Notes under the pieces: model-generated
What the model was told of the DNA's origin: nothing
Databases searched by the model: none
Seen by the model: the letters and a program-made list of their open reading frames with translations, nothing else
Translations under genes and position numbers: made by a program
Origin: Pristionchus mayeri
Taxonomy: Eukaryota > Nematoda > Chromadorea > Rhabditida > Neodiplogasteridae
Reading direction: 5' to 3'
Length of the DNA stretch: 64,000 nt
NCBI GenBank assembly: GCA_036245805.1
Contig: BTRK01000002.1
Span: 29,939,067-30,003,066 of the forward strand
Shown here: one piece after another, positions 62,946 to 64,000 of the stretch
How positions within the stretch are numbered: the first letter of the stretch is position 1
How the letters are laid out: each line of letters opens with the position of its first letter

Positions 62946-63924
62946 TCAACTGTGTCTCGATTAAGATTGGACCGAATTACATGCTACTGAAAATAAGCTG
63001 TCGATTCTGGTTACATGAAACTTGTTCAGATTTTTTGCATCGAAGACCAAGCATATAGGCTCCAGTATGAGTGCGCTATATTCACCCACAAAGGGGCTTC
63101 ATACAAAGAAAAACTATTGGTGCCTGCATCTTTCTCGTTTCAGAAAATTTGAATTTCTTATTTTTCAAAAATATGCGAAATCAACATAAAAATGCAAAAT
63201 TTATTTACAGTTCAATGCATTCCTCGAAAGGATGCAACTTCCATCCATGAGAAAAAGTATGTATAGGGTAAAGATGGGAGCTTCATATAACCACCAGGAA
63301 TTGAGCATTCATGTTTCAGAGGAAGCAGAATATTGAGAAATGTTTCGTTTTCGATGGATAAATTTACGCAATTTTAACTTTGTCCTGTTCTCGCATCTCC
63401 GATTGGGCAGTGCTAATAGGGCGCGCATATGCAAGAGTATACAAGGCCTCATTAGTAATTAATATACGGAAGGTCATCGGTCAAACTAAAAGGAAGATGG
63501 AAGGCAAACTATAAAAAAAACCGCAAGACTTTTGCAACAACCTTATATTAGTATATTTTGTCTTGCTACCTTCGGCCATTTTCAGTTCCTATTTCACTCA
63601 AGTACCTGCATTTGAATGTAGATGTAAACATCGTGATCCATAGTCTGAAATTGCATAATGTCCAAATGCGTTGAAAAGCATTTGTAATGATTTAACCAAA
63701 TGCTTTAACCCACCTGTTCATACTTATCGAGGCCCAGCTTACTGAGTCTTTTGTAGTCCTCTTTTTCCTTAACAATCGACAATTTTGGCAAAACACTAAG
63801 CTACCCAACCTGCCATTGAACAGGTGGCCTCTCCAACCAGGTGCCATTGTATTGAACGATGCCAGGATGGTCGAGATCGGCCATTGTGCGCACCTCATGG
63901 AGCCTGTTCCGTATTTCCTGCCTA
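61509..63924 (-). CDS. PEK/eIF2-alpha-kinase-like gene K4, 5' end outside window
   Basis: Exons on the minus strand: 63810-63924 (RTMADLDHPGIVQYNGTW, helix C to beta-4), 63714-63767, 63606-63644 (VYIYIQMQ), 62472-62618 (KCDSSLTNWL ... KKLIHRDLK), 62273-62416 (PDNILI, LCDLG, TRLYMSPEQ), 62116-62214 (TDIFSLGLIFAEM), 62011-62070, 61509-61598 (HPTCTDILNHPYLKK, TGA). The P-loop exon must lie beyond base 64000. Frames are open throughout, so it looks functional. DFG is DLG as in K2 and K3. The intron before the HRDLK exon has a mariner-type insertion whose edge forms the splice acceptor, and the last intron consists almost entirely of an inverted-repeat element with a tRNA-like core. Confidence 0.8.
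61617..61986. mobile_element. Inverted-repeat element with tRNA-like core in K4 intron
   Basis: Left end AAAGAAGGACTGTCAGCAAA and right end TTTGCTGACACTCCTTCTTT are inverse over about 52 bases and frame the tRNA-like sequence at 61813-61885. It fills most of the 412-base intron. Confidence 0.7.
61813..61885 (-). tRNA. tRNA-like sequence, probably pseudogene
   Basis: Minus strand: TAGCTCAGTGGTAAAGCA (D arm, A box) and GCGGGTTCGAATCCC (T arm, B box) at normal spacing. Acceptor and anticodon stems do not pair well and one T-stem pair is C-A, so the amino acid cannot be assigned and it is probably a relic or transposon-borne promoter. Confidence 0.45.
62622..63545. mobile_element. Mariner-type element in K4 intron
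   Basis: Ends TAAGGTTGTTGCAAAAGTCT and AGACTTTTGCAACAACCTTA, flanked by TA on both sides. 924 bases, no transposase recognised. Contains an (AT)n tract. Confidence 0.8.
62911..62942. repeat. (AT)n microsatellite
   Basis: About 15 AT units inside the mariner-type element. Confidence 0.9.
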
Positions 63925-64000
63925 CTGAAACAAACAAATGCCGAGGTCATCGAGCTTATTTCCACCTGTGTTGACTACAATGTATTGTTTGTAATTTAAT

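Overview
The window reads as nuclear DNA of a free-living (rhabditid or diplogastrid-like) nematode. Exons are short, many introns are only 45-70 bases, and acceptors are mostly TTTCAG. It carries an EGAS-type channel (EGF modules fused to a degenerin/ASC domain, an architecture I know from Caenorhabditis) and ribosomal-protein exons close to nematode ones. No bacterial operon, rRNA gene or CRISPR array was seen. All gene models below were spliced by eye.

Layout. (1) 1-2.1 kb: 3' truncated minus-strand PEK/eIF2-alpha-kinase-like gene (K1). (2) 2.6-8.4 kb: foldback repeats, a decayed and a better kept copy of a multi-pass membrane protein gene. (3) 8.38-20.03 kb: a giant palindrome with 4.4 kb arms round a 2.66 kb spacer. 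The left arm holds the 3' exons of a small secreted-protein gene; the right arm holds a 5'-truncated copy of it, and both arms hold a diverged copy of the promoter and first codons of the next gene. (4) 20.27-34.19 kb: an EGAS-like gene, about 13 EGF modules plus a DEG/ENaC domain. Its 6.2 kb intron contains a THAP-domain transposase-like gene and, on the other strand, shuffled exons of three ribosomal-protein genes (rps-18, rpl-3, rps-2). (5) 35.0-50.9 kb: two tandem kinase paralogues, K3 (apparently a pseudogene, loaded with foldbacks and a 3.3 kb satellite) and K2 (apparently intact). (6) 51.2-56.1 kb: an intact 11-exon NAD-dependent epimerase/reductase gene. (7) 56.9-57.6 kb: a small RING-finger gene with a SINE in its intron. 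(8) 58.3-61.0 kb: composite foldback. (9) 61.5-64 kb: a fourth kinase (K4), minus strand, cut by the window edge.

The most unusual points are the local expansion of four PEK-like kinases in which the three readable DFG motifs are DLG and at least three copies share an unfamiliar cysteine-containing N-terminal region; the mosaic of captured ribosomal-protein exons beside a THAP transposase inside a channel intron; and the palindrome that multiplies the promoter of that channel gene. Foldback elements, mariner-type elements, MITEs and tRNA-derived elements sit mainly in introns of these genes.
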